Source: Bacillota bacterium (GTDB lineage Bacteria > Bacillota > Clostridia > Acetivibrionales > Acetivibrionaceae). Taken from it: 64,000 nucleotides of DNA. This document shows, piece after piece, positions 63,269 to 64,000 of the stretch. Position numbers and translations under genes: made by a program. The stretch covers positions 62,001 through 126,000 of the forward strand of contig JAEWSG010000142.1 in the NCBI GenBank assembly GCA_023398495.1, written 5' to 3'. Under the pieces are notes generated by a model that worked only from the letters and a program-made list of their open reading frames with translations, was not told the DNA's origin and searched no databases. How positions within the stretch are numbered: position 1 is the first letter of the stretch; each line of letters begins with the position of its first letter.

Positions 63269-64000
63269 TTACTTTTTAGCCAAGATCCAATTCGACCTTT
63301 GTTGATTCGTAGAATCTCTTGAAATATCTCCACTTTTTTTCATTGCCGCCAATAAGTTTTGCACTTTTTTTTCCTTTTGTCTATCACTCATAACATCAGG
63401 AAGTTTACTAAAAAGCAATTGAAGAAAATCCTTTTTCTTTCCCTTTTCCCACTTTTCCAAATAATCTATAATAAGCTTTTTATAATACTCATCATCAAAT
63501 CCTTTGTTTTTAATATACTGTGCCTGTTCATCAATTTCTTTTGCAATTGGTGCAGCTAAATAAATATTAGGAATCTTACCCTCTATTACCCTTAGCTTAC
63601 GCAAATATATTATATTCTCCTTGGAAATTGGTTGTTTTTTTTGTACACGGTCTATAAGATAAACTGTGTCCAAATCCCAATCCTGATTATTAAATAGCAA
63701 TCTAGTATAATTCAAATCCAACACTTTACCGTAAATTGTTACTGAAACTTCTTGTGGATTTGAAATATCATAATCAGGAAGCGGAAAAAATTTATTTCTT
63801 TGTATGCGAAATACTTTCCGAATTCCCATAGTTGCAGTGTCTATCATATGAAATTTCACCATAGCATCAGCCAAAAGTTGGTTTTTGTAATATGGTGGTG
63901 CATAGCTTGGCTTAAGAACTACCTGAATATTACCAGGCAAAAAACTACCTGGGTTTGTTATTTTTATATGATCTTCAAATTCATTGACATATATCCGGCC
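63269..64000 (-). CDS. Divergent-AAA/RecG-like ATP-binding protein, 5' end missing at window edge
   Basis: The frame is open to the right edge, so the N terminus is not seen. The visible ~243 residues begin GRIYVNEFEDHIKITNPGSF, then a GNIQVVLKPSYAPPYYKN block, typical of the C-terminal HATPase_c_4 region of RecG-like proteins with an N-terminal AlbA_2 domain. The final helices end in a winged-helix-like region (KKVQNLLAAMKKSGDI). Such proteins act as transcriptional regulators of defence loci, or as DNA-binding partners. It is upstream of pglX in the same direction. Confidence 0.75.
   Translation of the reverse strand, partial: GRIYVNEFEDHIKITNPGSFLPGNIQVVLKPSYAPPYYKNQLLADAMVKFHMIDTATMGIRKVFRIQRNKFFPLPDYDISNPQEVSVTIYGKVLDLNYTRLLFNNQDWDLDTVYLIDRVQKKQPISKENIIYLRKLRVIEGKIPNIYLAAPIAKEIDEQAQYIKNKGFDDEYYKKLIIDYLEKWEKGKKKDFLQLLFSKLPDVMSDRQKEKKVQNLLAAMKKSGDISRDSTNQQRSNWILAKK

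Overview
The window is low-GC DNA from a Gram-positive bacterium, most likely a Clostridia member of the Ruminiclostridium/Clostridium type. This rests on AT-rich gaps, strong AGGAGG-type ribosome binding sites, a copper-amine-oxidase-type stalk domain protein and clostridial-looking NRPS/PKS genes. The genus is not certain. I saw no rRNA, tRNA, CRISPR array or intact transposase gene.

Left part (1-7.7 kb). A secreted/membrane protein runs off the left edge and a small polytopic membrane protein follows, both on the minus strand. A plus-strand operon then encodes a radical SAM/SPASM enzyme, a GT2 glycosyltransferase, a beta-sandwich-like protein and two papain-fold proteins resembling the acyltransferase BtrH of butirosin biosynthesis. 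It ends at a bidirectional terminator.

Centre (7.8-37.9 kb). A minus-strand trans-AT NRPS/PKS assembly line is read right to left: discrete acyltransferase; loading NRPS (C-A-T-E) whose A domain I read as Asn-specific; a fusion of an S12-type peptidase with a cyclic-peptide-type ABC exporter; a C-T module without an A domain; PKS (KS-DH-KR-ACP); B12 radical SAM enzyme; NRPS with an FkbM methyltransferase inside its A domain; KAS III-like protein; PKS (KS-DH-KR-ACP) ending in a BtrH-like domain; free ACP; TIGR04076-like protein. The first steps match the N-acyl-D-Asn prodrug logic of zwittermicin, xenocoumacin and colibactin. There is no thioesterase, so I infer that the chain is released by BtrH-like acyl transfer, perhaps to an acceptor made by the plus-strand operon.

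Transition zone (37.9-52.3 kb). This is rich in decayed genes and non-coding structure: a broken AAA ATPase and partner, a secreted protein whose signal peptide is out of frame because of a 7-bp duplication, a truncated BRO-Fic gene, an internally deleted EcsC-like gene, a frameshifted ArdC-like metallopeptidase, and two large multi-hairpin inverted-repeat elements. A TROVE (Ro60-like) gene is preceded by tandem hairpins whose stems differ while their loops are conserved, a candidate for its partner RNAs.

Right part (52.3-64 kb). This is the distal half of a type 1-like BREX phage-defence locus (brxL, pglZ, pglX, minus strand). Between pglZ and pglX sit an OLD-like ATPase plus a small E-x-K protein with overlapping reading frames, and an Imm1-type immunity protein plus a nucleic-acid deaminase toxin domain. 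A divergent-AAA/RecG-like regulator runs off the right edge. brxA, brxB and brxC would be expected beyond the window.
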